64,000 nucleotides of DNA, from NCBI GenBank assembly GCA_030153045.1, contig JASLID010000038.1:45263-109262 (forward strand). The letters run 5' to 3'. Position numbers and translations under genes: made by a program. Positions within the stretch are counted from its first letter, which is position 1. Each line of letters opens with the position of its first letter. The notes under the pieces were generated by a model that was not told the DNA's origin, did no database searches, and was given only the letters and a program-made list of their open reading frames with translations. Positions 6,687 through 14,978 of the stretch are shown in pieces. The stretch is from Flavobacterium sp. Its GTDB lineage: Bacteria; Bacteroidota; Bacteroidia; Flavobacteriales; Flavobacteriaceae.

Positions 6687-6796
6687 CTGTCTTATGTAGC
6701 TTTCAATAAGCCCGCTTAAACCTAAATCATCTTTACTTAGCTGTACTTCTTTTAGGTCACCACAGCAATGTGTACGATAATGTAATTTAAGCAGGC

Positions 6797-6809
6797 TTAA
6801 CGCTTTTTT
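6797..6809 (-). promoter_or_regulatory. -1 ribosomal frameshift signal at the portal stop
   Basis: On the minus strand the portal gene ends GCA AAA AAG CGT TAA. The heptamer A_AAA_AAG (6809-6803) is the canonical bacterial -1 slippery sequence in the correct phase. Slipping back one base enters the open MuF frame. A TTAAGC/GCTTAA inverted repeat begins two bases downstream. The stimulatory structure is weaker than at the tail-chaperone site. Confidence 0.6.
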
Positions 6810-8071
6810 GCATTGTCCGGCTTATCTGTTTTATCGTTACCAGGTGATGGCATAGTTTCAACTTCAACTCCGTAAGTACTCTCTATATAATCCTGTTTTA
6901 AGATGTATCCATTCGATAATAATTGACCGTCGATTGCTATTTGCTGAGTTGGGTCTTTAGTCTTTTCAATGATGATTTTTGCATTATCAGGAATATTATA
7001 ACCAAGCTTTCGCATAGCAGGAACCAACCTTTTATTAAGAAAAGATAACATTTTCTTTTGGTCAGATTTTACAAGTCTTTTTAACGTGTTTTCGTGTACG
7101 GTACCTTGTGATTTACTAGAACCGTTTTCGGTGGTCATGGTTTGATGTAATACCAACTTTGACAGCTCAGCATCCAGTGCTTTAATTTTTTGATAGAATA
7201 CGTTAAACGAGTCCGTTTTACTGTTTTCTTTGATATCGACCTCGGTACCAATTGGGAAAACTCCATAAGGAGCTGAACCCATTTCCTCCAACCAGCCAGC
7301 AACTTCATTTTTAACAGTTTCACTACTCGAGGCTATTTTTGCAATCCTGATAGGAATACCGAAAAGCTCCTCGAATTCGTCCCAACTTCCCCAAGAGTGT
7401 CTTTTAAGAATTGTATAAACGGCAGCCTTTTCAAATAGTCCTATTTTGTTGTAGAATTTAGCATATAACAACACGTCGTCAATCTCAGAAATATCAAGAC
7501 CTTTATTACCGTTTATATCATACAATAATATTTTTTGTCCAGGTACTAGTAAACCTCTATCGATTAGCTCAACGTGTTTAATATTTCCTTTTTCAAAATC
7601 TCTAATCCAAATAAAAGTTTCACCTCTGTAAATGGATTTGTGCGCCTCTTCCAACACTAAATCAAACCACTCTTGGTCCTCAATATATTCGGTCAATTTA
7701 TCATCTCTAACTTTGTCAATGGCAAAAGCGTAACTTTCATTAGTACAACTCAAAGTCCTGTCTTCAGTAATACCTGTAAGGTGTCCGTCAAGTTCAACAT
7801 CATCATACAGTTCTTGCATTGGATAATTACGAGGTATTTCTGCTTGATAGTATGCATATCTACCCGCAGTCCAGTCGTTAATCTCTTTACGCCAAAGTCT
7901 TCTTTGACGACGAATAACATCAACCATTAAGTTTGTTACCTTTTCAATATTTTGAGAGTCTGCACTTGAAAGGCTGACCTTTTTACCGAAGGCATTACCC
8001 GATAAGTTTACGGTAGAATTTGTATTTCTTGCCGCTACTTTTTGTCTTGCTTTGTTAAATTTATGCTGCAT
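6797..8071 (-). CDS. Phage portal protein, DUF935 (Mu gp29-like)
   Basis: A 424-residue protein. The order of a basic N-terminus, an Arg-Arg-Gln-Arg-Arg-Leu-Trp helix, an Asp-Gly-His-Leu segment and a central Trp-Gly-Ser-Trp-Asp-Glu-Phe matches DUF935-type portals of Mu-like phages. These form the dodecameric DNA channel at one capsid vertex. Length is near that of the family, slightly short. It starts one base after gpG's stop region in a leftward operon. Its last codons carry the -1 frameshift site into MuF. Confidence 0.85.
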   Translation of the reverse strand: MQHKFNKARQKVAARNTNSTVNLSGNAFGKKVSLSSADSQNIEKVTNLMVDVIRRQRRLWRKEINDWTAGRYAYYQAEIPRNYPMQELYDDVELDGHLTGITEDRTLSCTNESYAFAIDKVRDDKLTEYIEDQEWFDLVLEEAHKSIYRGETFIWIRDFEKGNIKHVELIDRGLLVPGQKILLYDINGNKGLDISEIDDVLLYAKFYNKIGLFEKAAVYTILKRHSWGSWDEFEELFGIPIRIAKIASSSETVKNEVAGWLEEMGSAPYGVFPIGTEVDIKENSKTDSFNVFYQKIKALDAELSKLVLHQTMTTENGSSKSQGTVHENTLKRLVKSDQKKMLSFLNKRLVPAMRKLGYNIPDNAKIIIEKTKDPTQQIAIDGQLLSNGYILKQDYIESTYGVEVETMPSPGNDKTDKPDNAKKR

Positions 8072-8072
8072 A

Positions 8073-8567
8073 TTATCTTAATAATTTATCTAATTCCTTA
8101 TTTACTTTTTTGCTAATCTGTACATTCAAATAAGCAGATTTACCCATAAATTGACGTTGTGGCATATCGTCAAGACCCTCATTGTGTCTTTCTGCATATT
8201 CTTTATAGGTGTAAAAACTAACTTGACTACTGCCCTTGGTTACTTTATAGCGAATGGAGTTTTTTAGTTTGTCTCCTCCAGTGGCCTCTCCAACTAATAA
8301 AGCTCTGTCTTTAACTGAACTACCGTATTTGTTAGGTCTGCCCTCCCTGCCTTTGCGGTTGGTTCTGTACCGTGTAATATCTCGTCCCTCTGAATCCTCC
8401 GTTTTACGCTGCTGCCATTTATTTTTACTGGTATCGGTAAAAGCCTCATCTCTAAAGTTTTTTTGAATGAAGTTTATACCCTCAACTCCAATAATACGCA
8501 GAACCTTATCCGGCAATTCTTTGGCCGCTCGATTTATCAATTTTTGAAGCTCGCCTAAGTCATTCAT
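8073..8567 (-). CDS. Phage virion morphogenesis protein (gpG-like)
   Basis: A 164-residue basic protein typical of the phage virion morphogenesis family (Mu gpG/P2 gpS-like, PF05069 type): an N-terminal helix, a variable Trp-Gln-Gln-Arg-Lys segment, then Arg-Ala-Leu-Leu-Val and Leu-Lys-Asn-Ser-Ile-Arg-Tyr, and near the end Met-Pro-Gln-Arg-Gln-Phe-Met-Gly. These proteins act in tail completion or head-tail joining. It abuts the portal gene by one base and the upstream gene by zero bases. Confidence 0.8.
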   Translation of the reverse strand: MNDLGELQKLINRAAKELPDKVLRIIGVEGINFIQKNFRDEAFTDTSKNKWQQRKTEDSEGRDITRYRTNRKGREGRPNKYGSSVKDRALLVGEATGGDKLKNSIRYKVTKGSSQVSFYTYKEYAERHNEGLDDMPQRQFMGKSAYLNVQISKKVNKELDKLLR

Positions 8568-8999
8568 TTAAAAATGATTTTTATAATTTTTTCGACTACC
8601 TAATTTCATAAATTGTACAGGAGTGTCGGGAGTTCCGTCACCATTAGTATCAACGGTTTTAGGTGGTAATGGAGGTTTGATTTTTCCCTCCGAAACTTTG
8701 TCAAGCCATAACATTGCCTCGTCATATCGGCTTTTTGCAACCTCGTTAAATTCGATTGTTCGACGAATGTATATTTCGTGAATAACAATGCCTTTTAGAT
8801 GCTTTAAAACGGTTTTATTTCGGTTAGTTCCTGTTTTATTAAAGATGTTTTCAGTATCATAATACTCATACAAATAAGTAGACATCAAATCGATACTTTC
8901 ATCAATTATATCAGTGACAATAGTATTATTGTTATTTATAATTCTATTGATTATTTCTTCCGTTGCAACGGTGTTTAATTCGGCTTTTTCTAAAAACAT
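8568..8999 (-). CDS. gp36-like (DUF1320) head-tail connector protein
   Basis: A 143-residue protein. The helical N-terminal part and the C-terminal run Tyr-Asp-Glu-Ala-Met-Leu-Trp-Leu-Asp-Lys-Val-Ser-Glu-Gly-Lys with a following Pro-rich loop resemble DUF1320 (Mu gp36) proteins, which are thought to belong to the neck. An Asn-Gly-Asp-Gly-Thr loop near the end resembles a calcium loop. Its stop abuts the gpG start. Confidence 0.6.
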   Translation of the reverse strand: MFLEKAELNTVATEEIINRIINNNNTIVTDIIDESIDLMSTYLYEYYDTENIFNKTGTNRNKTVLKHLKGIVIHEIYIRRTIEFNEVAKSRYDEAMLWLDKVSEGKIKPPLPPKTVDTNGDGTPDTPVQFMKLGSRKNYKNHF

Positions 9000-9001
9000 A
9001 A

Positions 9002-9481
9002 TTACGGCTGAGTTATCGTTAAAGTTCTATTTGTATATTTCGGATTTACGCGTCTGTAAATTAATGTTGTGAATGTTAGAGTATAGGACATTATTCCACT
9101 GTCCTCATTACCGCTACTTTCACTACTCAATTCTAATGGTTTGAAATAATCACCTTTTAAAAACTGCAGGTTTTCGGTAATAGTGTCAATTATGTCAATC
9201 TCAATTAAACCATGTTCGGCATCGGCGGTTCCTTCGTGTTGGTCCATCCAACCATCTTTACAATAAAAAGTAACTTCTATAGAGCAATTTCCCTCTTGTT
9301 TTTGCTCGACCATACTTTCCCATGCAATTGATTTTATCTCAATTAAAGCAGCCGTCCAAATGTTGGGATAGTTCTTTTCCGGATTAGAAAACTGTTTGCG
9401 TTGCAGGTCAATTAATTCAAGCGTTAAAATGGTACTTAAAGCCTGTTTAATTTTAATATAAAGTTCCTTTCTTGGTGTCAT
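9002..9481 (-). CDS. Hypothetical phage neck/tail protein (gp37 position)
   Basis: A 159-residue acidic soluble protein with alternating strands. It lies between gp36-like and terminase genes, where Mu-like phages carry gp37 or tail-terminator proteins. Residues near the C-terminus (Thr-Leu-Thr-Phe-Thr-Thr-Leu-Ile-Tyr-Arg) form a strand typical of tail-terminator folds. The assignment rests on position. Its start overlaps the upstream small gene by four bases. Confidence 0.5.
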   Translation of the reverse strand: MTPRKELYIKIKQALSTILTLELIDLQRKQFSNPEKNYPNIWTAALIEIKSIAWESMVEQKQEGNCSIEVTFYCKDGWMDQHEGTADAEHGLIEIDIIDTITENLQFLKGDYFKPLELSSESSGNEDSGIMSYTLTFTTLIYRRVNPKYTNRTLTITQP

Positions 9482-9708
9482 GATTTCTTATAAATTGACA
9501 GATATATAAAAGCAAAGAACAATTGCAATTCGTATTTGTTCCAGCAATTTTTGTCATACAATAATGCAAATGAAAATTCTTTAAATAGCCTAAATTCTAT
9601 ATTCCAACCGCATTTAAAAACAAATATTTGGTTAAACAGAATGATGACAATTGCTTCATCAGATAAGTGTCTACTTCTCGTGAAAATTCTTAAAAATTCT
9701 AATTTCAT
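9478..9708 (-). CDS. Small hypothetical phage protein
   Basis: A 76-residue protein rich in Phe, Ile and aromatic residues. Its ATG lies 17 bases after the terminase stop, and its TGA overlaps the next ATG (ATGA), so it is probably translated with the operon. An antisense frame covers the same bases but has no such coupling. No family recognised. Confidence 0.5.
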   Translation of the reverse strand: MKLEFLRIFTRSRHLSDEAIVIILFNQIFVFKCGWNIEFRLFKEFSFALLYDKNCWNKYELQLFFAFIYLSIYKKS

Positions 9709-9725
9709 GATTTATGTTTTTTTGG

Positions 9726-11282
9726 TTAAACTCTACGTGTTTTTTTTCTTGCGCCTATAACTGGTCTAGCATTGGAGGTACTGTCCTGAGAATATCCAAA
9801 GTAATTACGTCCTAATCTGACAGCATTTTCTAATGTATCTGGAAAGTCATCATGCGCTTTGGTACCTTTTTCAAAAGAAAGGATTTGTTCCTCCGCACTT
9901 TGCCAGTCATCAGTGTCTTTTAAATTCTTATTGATGGTAAGTAGTTTATTAAAAAACACATCAGTTAACGTTGCCTCGATTCTAATATGCTTATCTGAGT
10001 TCGTATGATTAGGCAAAGGAACTGAGGCATATTTTTCACGTTCAGCAGTTGAAAGCCATGCAGTTGAGAATACAGCAGCTTGAGAAACGGTTGCATCGTA
10101 AAACGATAAAACTGAAACACCTCTTGAAGTGTATTCTCTCATTTTAGAGAAATGCCATTCCATTGCTTCAGGTAGATCACATTGACGACAAAAAACATCT
10201 AACAAGTAAGCTTTACCGCTTTTGAAACCAACAATCGCACAGGCTTTAAAATCTCCATTTCTAGTGTATGATAAATCCCAATGTGCTATAAGACCATCCC
10301 ACATCATATCGTTAGGGATATCGACGTATTTAAGCCATTCAGCTTTAAATAATTTCCCTTTTTCAATTGGGTTATTGTAGTCCTCTCTTTGTGATGTATA
10401 GTAATCTGTTTTTTTATTAATTTGATTTACATCTTTTTTGCTTAGCCTTTGGTGCCAGCTTGGGTTACCCTTTTCATCAGACAAGTTGATAATTGATTCA
10501 TCAAAATGTTGAGAGTTTTTATAGGCTTCTTTAATACCATCGAGAATCCCGTTTTTAACAATGTAATTGTTAGGAACAATTAAACGGCCTCTTCTCAAAT
10601 GAAAAGCTTTACCTAAATCACCTGATATTTTTTCAACATTCTCACGAGTTAATTCAAGGTTCTTAGCTTGTTTTCTGTCCTCACAGTCATCAACTGAGGC
10701 AAAGTCAATACGATTTGCACCTGATCTTAAACCCCTGAAAGGTTGATTAAGTCCAAGAGCTTTAAATTTCTTATTGTCAGTGGTATCAAACTCACCATCT
10801 GCCCAACTTCCGTAACTCATTTGCATACCAAAATCTTTAATATATCTCTCGTTATATTGTAAATGTTGTTGTAAATCTGAAAGTAATATTTTGGCAAGGT
10901 TTTCATTTTTACCAATTAACACTCCAAAGAAAAGAGCATCATTTTGTTTAAGATGACACATATTACCAACATTGGTATGTATTGATTTTGCACTACCACG
11001 GTACCATTTTCTTAACTGGACAATGAACGGATCATGAAAAACTTTTTCGTAAGAGGTTTGGTGAAAATCGGCACAAGGTGCATCGGCCAAAGAATAAGCA
11101 ACACCAACACCGAAATAATAGTCAAAGAATTTCGTGTAGTTTTCAGGTCTAAGTAAATACGCGATGCGCTCCTCTTGCTCCTCCGTAGTTTCTTTTACAA
11201 TGGAGTTGTAAGTAAGCTCTTGTATAAATTTAGACTTTATCCTATAGTTTTCTAAAGCCGTTTTAAATTCGGTTGCTGTCAT
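9726..11282 (-). CDS. terL: Phage terminase large subunit
   Basis: A 518-residue DNA-packaging motor. The N-terminal ATPase half has Trp-Tyr-Arg-Gly-Ser-Ala-Lys-Ser in the Walker A position (a degenerate form) and Ile-Asp-Phe-Ala-Ser-Val-Asp-Asp-Cys-Glu-Asp as a Walker B-like segment. The C-terminal half has the RNase H-like nuclease start (His-Trp-Asp-Leu-Ser-Tyr ... Val-Gly-Phe-Lys-Ser-Gly-Lys) and a late acidic residue cluster (Ala-His-Asp-Asp-Phe-Pro-Asp). It abuts the small subunit gene by one base. The family is clear even though Walker A is unusual. Confidence 0.85.
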   Translation of the reverse strand: MTATEFKTALENYRIKSKFIQELTYNSIVKETTEEQEERIAYLLRPENYTKFFDYYFGVGVAYSLADAPCADFHQTSYEKVFHDPFIVQLRKWYRGSAKSIHTNVGNMCHLKQNDALFFGVLIGKNENLAKILLSDLQQHLQYNERYIKDFGMQMSYGSWADGEFDTTDNKKFKALGLNQPFRGLRSGANRIDFASVDDCEDRKQAKNLELTRENVEKISGDLGKAFHLRRGRLIVPNNYIVKNGILDGIKEAYKNSQHFDESIINLSDEKGNPSWHQRLSKKDVNQINKKTDYYTSQREDYNNPIEKGKLFKAEWLKYVDIPNDMMWDGLIAHWDLSYTRNGDFKACAIVGFKSGKAYLLDVFCRQCDLPEAMEWHFSKMREYTSRGVSVLSFYDATVSQAAVFSTAWLSTAEREKYASVPLPNHTNSDKHIRIEATLTDVFFNKLLTINKNLKDTDDWQSAEEQILSFEKGTKAHDDFPDTLENAVRLGRNYFGYSQDSTSNARPVIGARKKTRRV

Positions 11283-11810
11283 TTATATTAAAGTTTCAAT
11301 GTAATTGTCTTGCAATATTCTCACGGTCTTTAAAATCTCGAGATTCTTATCTCTTTTTTGTCCTTTTGACTTGGCAACAACATCAGTAAACCAATCGACA
11401 AAACTGTCAAATGCTTCCATAGAATAAACTGCTTTTTTCTTGTTGTCATCCATCTTTTCCCAAGCAGCTGCTAACTTTGAAATGTCATCCGGTTTATAAG
11501 GCATTTGCTTGCCTGTTTTAATAGCGGCAATGTTGGAACGAATCATTCTTTTTATTTCGTTCGGTGATATGTTTTGCAGACTTTTCTCCTCGTCCCAGTT
11601 ATGCGTTTTTTTCCAAACGGTTAGGGTTTTAACACCCACGCGAATAGTTTCCATCTCAGAGATTGATTGCAAAGAATAACCACGAACATACAAGCCTAAA
11701 GCGTCCTGCATTTTCTTGTCACGCTCAGAGTTTTTTAATCTCCCTGTGCTGATATTATTTTCGTGAGTTTCCTCAACGATTGGCGATTTTGATTTACTTG
11801 TACTTCCCAT
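11283..11810 (-). CDS. terS: Phage terminase small subunit
   Basis: A 175-residue protein with a central helix-turn-helix (Leu-Tyr-Val-Arg-Gly-Tyr-Ser-Leu-Gln-Ser-Ile-Ser ... Thr-Leu-Thr-Val-Trp-Lys-Lys) followed by helices, as in the small terminase subunits of Mu-like phages that recognise DNA. It sits directly upstream of the large subunit. A 17-base overlap joins it to the first gene of the operon. Confidence 0.75.
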   Translation of the reverse strand: MGSTSKSKSPIVEETHENNISTGRLKNSERDKKMQDALGLYVRGYSLQSISEMETIRVGVKTLTVWKKTHNWDEEKSLQNISPNEIKRMIRSNIAAIKTGKQMPYKPDDISKLAAAWEKMDDNKKKAVYSMEAFDSFVDWFTDVVAKSKGQKRDKNLEILKTVRILQDNYIETLI

Positions 11811-12102
11811 CGATGTTTAATTTTCCGTTTTCTTCAAACTTGACATTGTTAATTTTCATACCGTCGTATTCGAGGTTTTTCTTAGTCTCAATAAGTACGC
11901 TAATAAAATCGTCGTCCCCAATCATTTGATGTATCCCTACACCAAGCTCTGGAAATTCTTTGTATTCACCCTTATTTGCTATAAGGATATGCTCCTGATG
12001 TTGATTATCAGAAAAGCCAATATCTAAGTCTCCATTTTTGAAACTTAGGTCTCCGTTTTCGTCTGTTAAAATGTCAATCATAAAGCAAAATTCGACTTTC
12101 AA
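11794..12102 (-). CDS. Baseplate wedge-like protein (gp46/gp25 type)
   Basis: Up to 102 residues; the second Met (start at 12081) gives a more typical N-terminus, Met-Ile-Asp-Ile-Leu-Thr-Asp-Glu-Asn-Gly-Asp. The order 'gly-asp-leu ... gln-his ... ile-ala-asn-lys-gly-glu-tyr-lys-glu-phe-pro ... gly-val-gly' is that of small phage baseplate proteins of the gp46/DUF2634 kind found in Bacteroidota Mu-like phages. Oddly, it heads the packaging operon rather than sitting with the baseplate genes at 21-23 kb. Confidence 0.5.
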   Translation of the reverse strand: MKVEFCFMIDILTDENGDLSFKNGDLDIGFSDNQHQEHILIANKGEYKEFPELGVGIHQMIGDDDFISVLIETKKNLEYDGMKINNVKFEENGKLNIDGKYK

Positions 12103-12120
12103 TACCTACTATAAAATTTT

Positions 12121-12183
12121 CATTTCAACACTTGTGTAAAATACACACAACCCTTGTATTATAAGGGTACAAGCGTTGAAATG
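12121..12183. promoter_or_regulatory. Nested inverted repeats in the divergent late control region
   Basis: CATTTCAACACTTGT (12121-12135) and ACAAGCGTTGAAATG (12169-12183) are inverted copies with one mismatch. Between them lie two further inverted repeats, GTGTA-AAA-TACAC (12134-12146) and CCCTT...AAGGG (12151-12167). The block lies between the leftward and rightward late operons, where Mu carries its strong gyrase site near the G/I genes. It may be an operator pair or a cruciform site. Confidence 0.6.
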
Positions 12184-12282
12184 CAGTTTTTTTTTACTTC
12201 AAAAACGTTACAAATTTGCTTCTCGAAACGATTGAAAAATATTTAAAAAACAGTCATAACCTAAAACAAACAGTATGAAATA

Positions 12283-13284
12283 ATGACTTACGATTTTATC
12301 ATAAATACCGAAAATGTAAATGAGTATTACTACCGTGTTTTAACCGATGGAATCGATTATACGCAGTACATGCGAAATCCGGTTGTGCTATTTATGCATG
12401 AACGTGAATACGCTAAAAATGCCGAAACCAAAGGAAGTGCCGTAATAGGTAAATGTGTCAAGCTTAATAAAAAAGGGACTGAATTAATTGCCTCAATTGA
12501 GTTTGATATGGATGATGAGTTTGCCGCTAAAATAGCTGGTAAAGTTGAGCGAGGTTTTATCAGAATGGCCTCAATGTTTGCCGATGTTAAATCAGCATCA
12601 TCAGAACCTGAGCTTGTACTTCCCGGACAGATATATGAAACTGTCACTTCATGCAAATTGGTCGAAATATCCATCGTAGAAATTGGTGGTAATGATGACG
12701 CTTTGAAGCTTTCCAAAAAGCACATTGACGAAATTAAACTAAAGAAAATTAATTCAGAAAACAATCCAAATATGTCACATTTAAAAACAGTTGCATTAGC
12801 ACTAGGACTTTCAGCAGAAAGTGCCGAGGACACAATTTTAAAAGAGGTCCAACAATTAAAATTATCTAAAACTGAATCAGATAAAAAGGTATCAGATTTA
12901 GAAATAGAACTAAGCGGTATTCGTACTGGTGAAGCTACTGCTCTAGTAGAAGAGGCGGTAGTATTGGGATTACTTCCAGAGGGTTTAAAAGCCACTCAAA
13001 TCAAAGCTTTTGAATCAGATCACGCAGGTCAAAAAGCAATCTTGTCAAAATTGATTGACGACAAAAAAGCAGATGGTAACCAAGACACTACACAAAACAA
13101 GCTTAAAGAGGTTGTTCTTGGTGGGAACAATAAATTGGGTGCTGGAGCAGCTGAAGAAACATTTGACTATTTGCAAAAGCACGATGCTGTGAAATTAGGT
13201 AAAATCCGTAGTGATGAGCCTCAAAAGTATGCAGAGTTGGCAAAAGCTTATGCTAACGGAGTGAGACACATCGAATCAAAATAA
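12283..13284 (+). CDS. Phage prohead protease/scaffold protein (Mu I-like)
   Basis: A 333-residue protein. Residues 1-150 have a protease-like fold with Leu-Phe-Met-His-Glu-Arg-Glu (candidate catalytic His at about 39) and Val-Glu-Ile-Ser-Ile-Val-Glu-Ile (the 'EiS' strand with the nucleophile Ser position). Residues 160-260 are helical, with coiled-coil-like heptads expected of a scaffold. Mu gpI is likewise a protease with a nested scaffold; an internal Met near residue 162 could start the scaffold alone. Capsid follows 30 bp downstream. Confidence 0.75.
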   Translation: MTYDFIINTENVNEYYYRVLTDGIDYTQYMRNPVVLFMHEREYAKNAETKGSAVIGKCVKLNKKGTELIASIEFDMDDEFAAKIAGKVERGFIRMASMFADVKSASSEPELVLPGQIYETVTSCKLVEISIVEIGGNDDALKLSKKHIDEIKLKKINSENNPNMSHLKTVALALGLSAESAEDTILKEVQQLKLSKTESDKKVSDLEIELSGIRTGEATALVEEAVVLGLLPEGLKATQIKAFESDHAGQKAILSKLIDDKKADGNQDTTQNKLKEVVLGGNNKLGAGAAEETFDYLQKHDAVKLGKIRSDEPQKYAELAKAYANGVRHIESK

Positions 13285-13314
13285 CCATAATAATAACCAT
13301 AATAATAAAAGTCA

Positions 13315-14154
13315 ATGGGATTACAAAAAGAAGTTTGGGAAGCAGGTATTAAAGAAAATCCTATCCCTAATCATAGCTTTGTATTCGCGAGCACAGATAA
13401 ATCTGAGTTTGTAGAAAACAACAAAATCCATCTTGCAGAGGCAGGTATCGAGCCTGATGTTCATGAGAACTATTTTGCAGGAAGCGAAACGGATTTACCG
13501 TTAGCATCAATCACTGATATTCCTAACGAGGTAGTGTTAAACACTTACTCAACGGATAGAACCCGTCACCGTAATCTACAAGAGGTAGAATTGCAGTATA
13601 ACAAGCGTATGTCAATTTTAGATAGACATAAAAACGCTTTAGCTAAAAACTTAGGAGTTAGAGCTGCTTTCGCTTGGACACCACCAGCAACTACGACATA
13701 CAACAAAGTAATTACTTTGGGTGCCGGTTCAATTATTGACGCTGTTATCGATTTACAATCATTTTATGCAGGTTTAGATAAAACAGAAGATTTGAACATC
13801 TGTTTAACTCCTGCTGATATGGGTAAAATCAGAAAAGAAAACAAAAATCTTTACAAAGAGATTTTAGCTGAAGGAACTTTATACGGTTTCAAAGTTTTCC
13901 AATACACTAAAAACCCACTGTTTACTTCTTTAGGTGTTAAAAAACCTTTTGGATCAGTTAAAGAAGCGGGTGATTTACAAGCATCATTTACTTGGGCGAC
14001 AGACGAAGCATTCCGTTGTTTTGGTGACGTTCAAATGTATGAAACTCTTGCTTCTGCCGCTTCACAAGCTGATGAAATTTCATTCGCTCAACGCGCTCTT
14101 GTTGGTAATATTCGTGCAACGACTCCTAAATACTTAGGTGCAATTATCTCATAG
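13315..14154 (+). CDS. Major capsid protein
   Basis: A 279-residue protein directly after the protease. Features: an N-terminal arm, an 'E-loop'-like segment, a spine helix (about residues 90-115), and a C-terminal Ile-Ser-Phe-Ala-Gln-Arg ... Arg-Ala-Thr-Thr-Pro-Lys-Tyr. This agrees with an HK97-fold shell protein of the shorter Bacteroidota type. The assignment rests on both order and composition; Mu gpT is a little longer. Confidence 0.75.
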   Translation: MGLQKEVWEAGIKENPIPNHSFVFASTDKSEFVENNKIHLAEAGIEPDVHENYFAGSETDLPLASITDIPNEVVLNTYSTDRTRHRNLQEVELQYNKRMSILDRHKNALAKNLGVRAAFAWTPPATTTYNKVITLGAGSIIDAVIDLQSFYAGLDKTEDLNICLTPADMGKIRKENKNLYKEILAEGTLYGFKVFQYTKNPLFTSLGVKKPFGSVKEAGDLQASFTWATDEAFRCFGDVQMYETLASAASQADEISFAQRALVGNIRATTPKYLGAIIS

Positions 14155-14156
14155 TT

Positions 14157-14564
14157 ATGAGTGAAGAAAAAAACCAAAAAGCCTCCGAATTACAGGAGGC
14201 TTTACAAGAAAAAGCTACAACTTTTTTTAAAGAAAACCCAAAAGTAAAAGCCGTTTTTGGTACTGCTGATGGTTTCCTTTTCACACATAAAAAGCTAGCT
14301 GCTAATCATGCTGAAACATTAGAGGACCAAGAAGTTCATGACTTAAAAAACCCGAATGAAATTAATGTTGAAGCTGAAGAGGTAAGTGCAGAAGATACTA
14401 AAGTATTGGAAGCAGAAAAAGAGTTGTTAAGTATCGAATTGATATCAAACAATTATCAAGCTATGAAAACGCTTGTTAAAGTTCTTGACATTCAAGTAAC
14501 CGACCAAAAAGCCGAAACAATTATTAAGGCTTTGGAGGACTATAAAACAAAAATCAAAGAGTAA
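14157..14564 (+). CDS. Hypothetical head-associated phage protein
   Basis: A 135-residue acidic protein starting 2 bp after the capsid stop. The N-terminal half contains Phe-Phe-Lys-Glu-Asn-Pro-Lys-Val-Lys-Ala-Val-Phe and Asp-Gly-Phe-Leu-Phe; the C-terminal half is helical and Glu-rich. It may be a head decoration or assembly factor, judging only by place. Confidence 0.5.
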   Translation: MSEEKNQKASELQEALQEKATTFFKENPKVKAVFGTADGFLFTHKKLAANHAETLEDQEVHDLKNPNEINVEAEEVSAEDTKVLEAEKELLSIELISNNYQAMKTLVKVLDIQVTDQKAETIIKALEDYKTKIKE

Positions 14565-14567
14565 TCA

Positions 14568-14978
14568 ATGCGAAATATAAAGTATTTAGCCGTGCATTGC
14601 ACCGCCACCGCACAAAGTGCAAAAGTTGAAAACATACAAAGGTATTGGCGTGAACATTTAGGATGGCAAACGCCCGGCTATCACTTTATTATAAAAGCGG
14701 ATGGTACAGTCGTGGAACTGTTGTCTATTGACAAAGTTTCAAATGGTGTAAAAGGTTTTAACAGTGTAACTATCAATGTCTGCTATATAGGAGGTATTGA
14801 TAAAACTGGAAAGCCAAAAGACACTAGAACGGCCAAACAAAAAGCTTCAATGCTAAAATTACTTACTGATCTAAAAAAGAAATTTCCAACTGCAATAATT
14901 CAGGGACACAAGGATTTTCCAAACGTGAAAAAAGCGTGTCCAAGTTTTAACGCCAAAACCGAATACAAAGATGTTTAA
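14568..14978 (+). CDS. N-acetylmuramoyl-L-alanine amidase (endolysin)
   Basis: A 136-residue Amidase_2 domain of T7-lysozyme type, with no signal peptide and no wall-binding domain. Zinc ligands are visible: His10 (Ala-Val-His-Cys-Thr-Ala-Thr), His114 (Gln-Gly-His-Lys-Asp-Phe-Pro) and Cys124 (Lys-Ala-Cys-Pro-Ser-Phe). It cleaves the amide bond between muramic acid and the stem peptide to release progeny. Lacking a signal, it would depend on a holin for access to the wall. It overlaps the spanin candidate by 8 bp. Confidence 0.9.
   Translation: MRNIKYLAVHCTATAQSAKVENIQRYWREHLGWQTPGYHFIIKADGTVVELLSIDKVSNGVKGFNSVTINVCYIGGIDKTGKPKDTRTAKQKASMLKLLTDLKKKFPTAIIQGHKDFPNVKKACPSFNAKTEYKDV

Noticed and set aside
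9536..9760. Plus-strand 74-residue frame
   Set aside because: It overlaps the leftward small gene and the terminase 3' end, with no promoter; the minus-strand frame has ATGA coupling instead.
12357..12995. 212-residue antisense frame in the protease gene
   Set aside because: It is Ser/Leu-rich, runs opposite to a well-supported gene, and has no partner or start signal.
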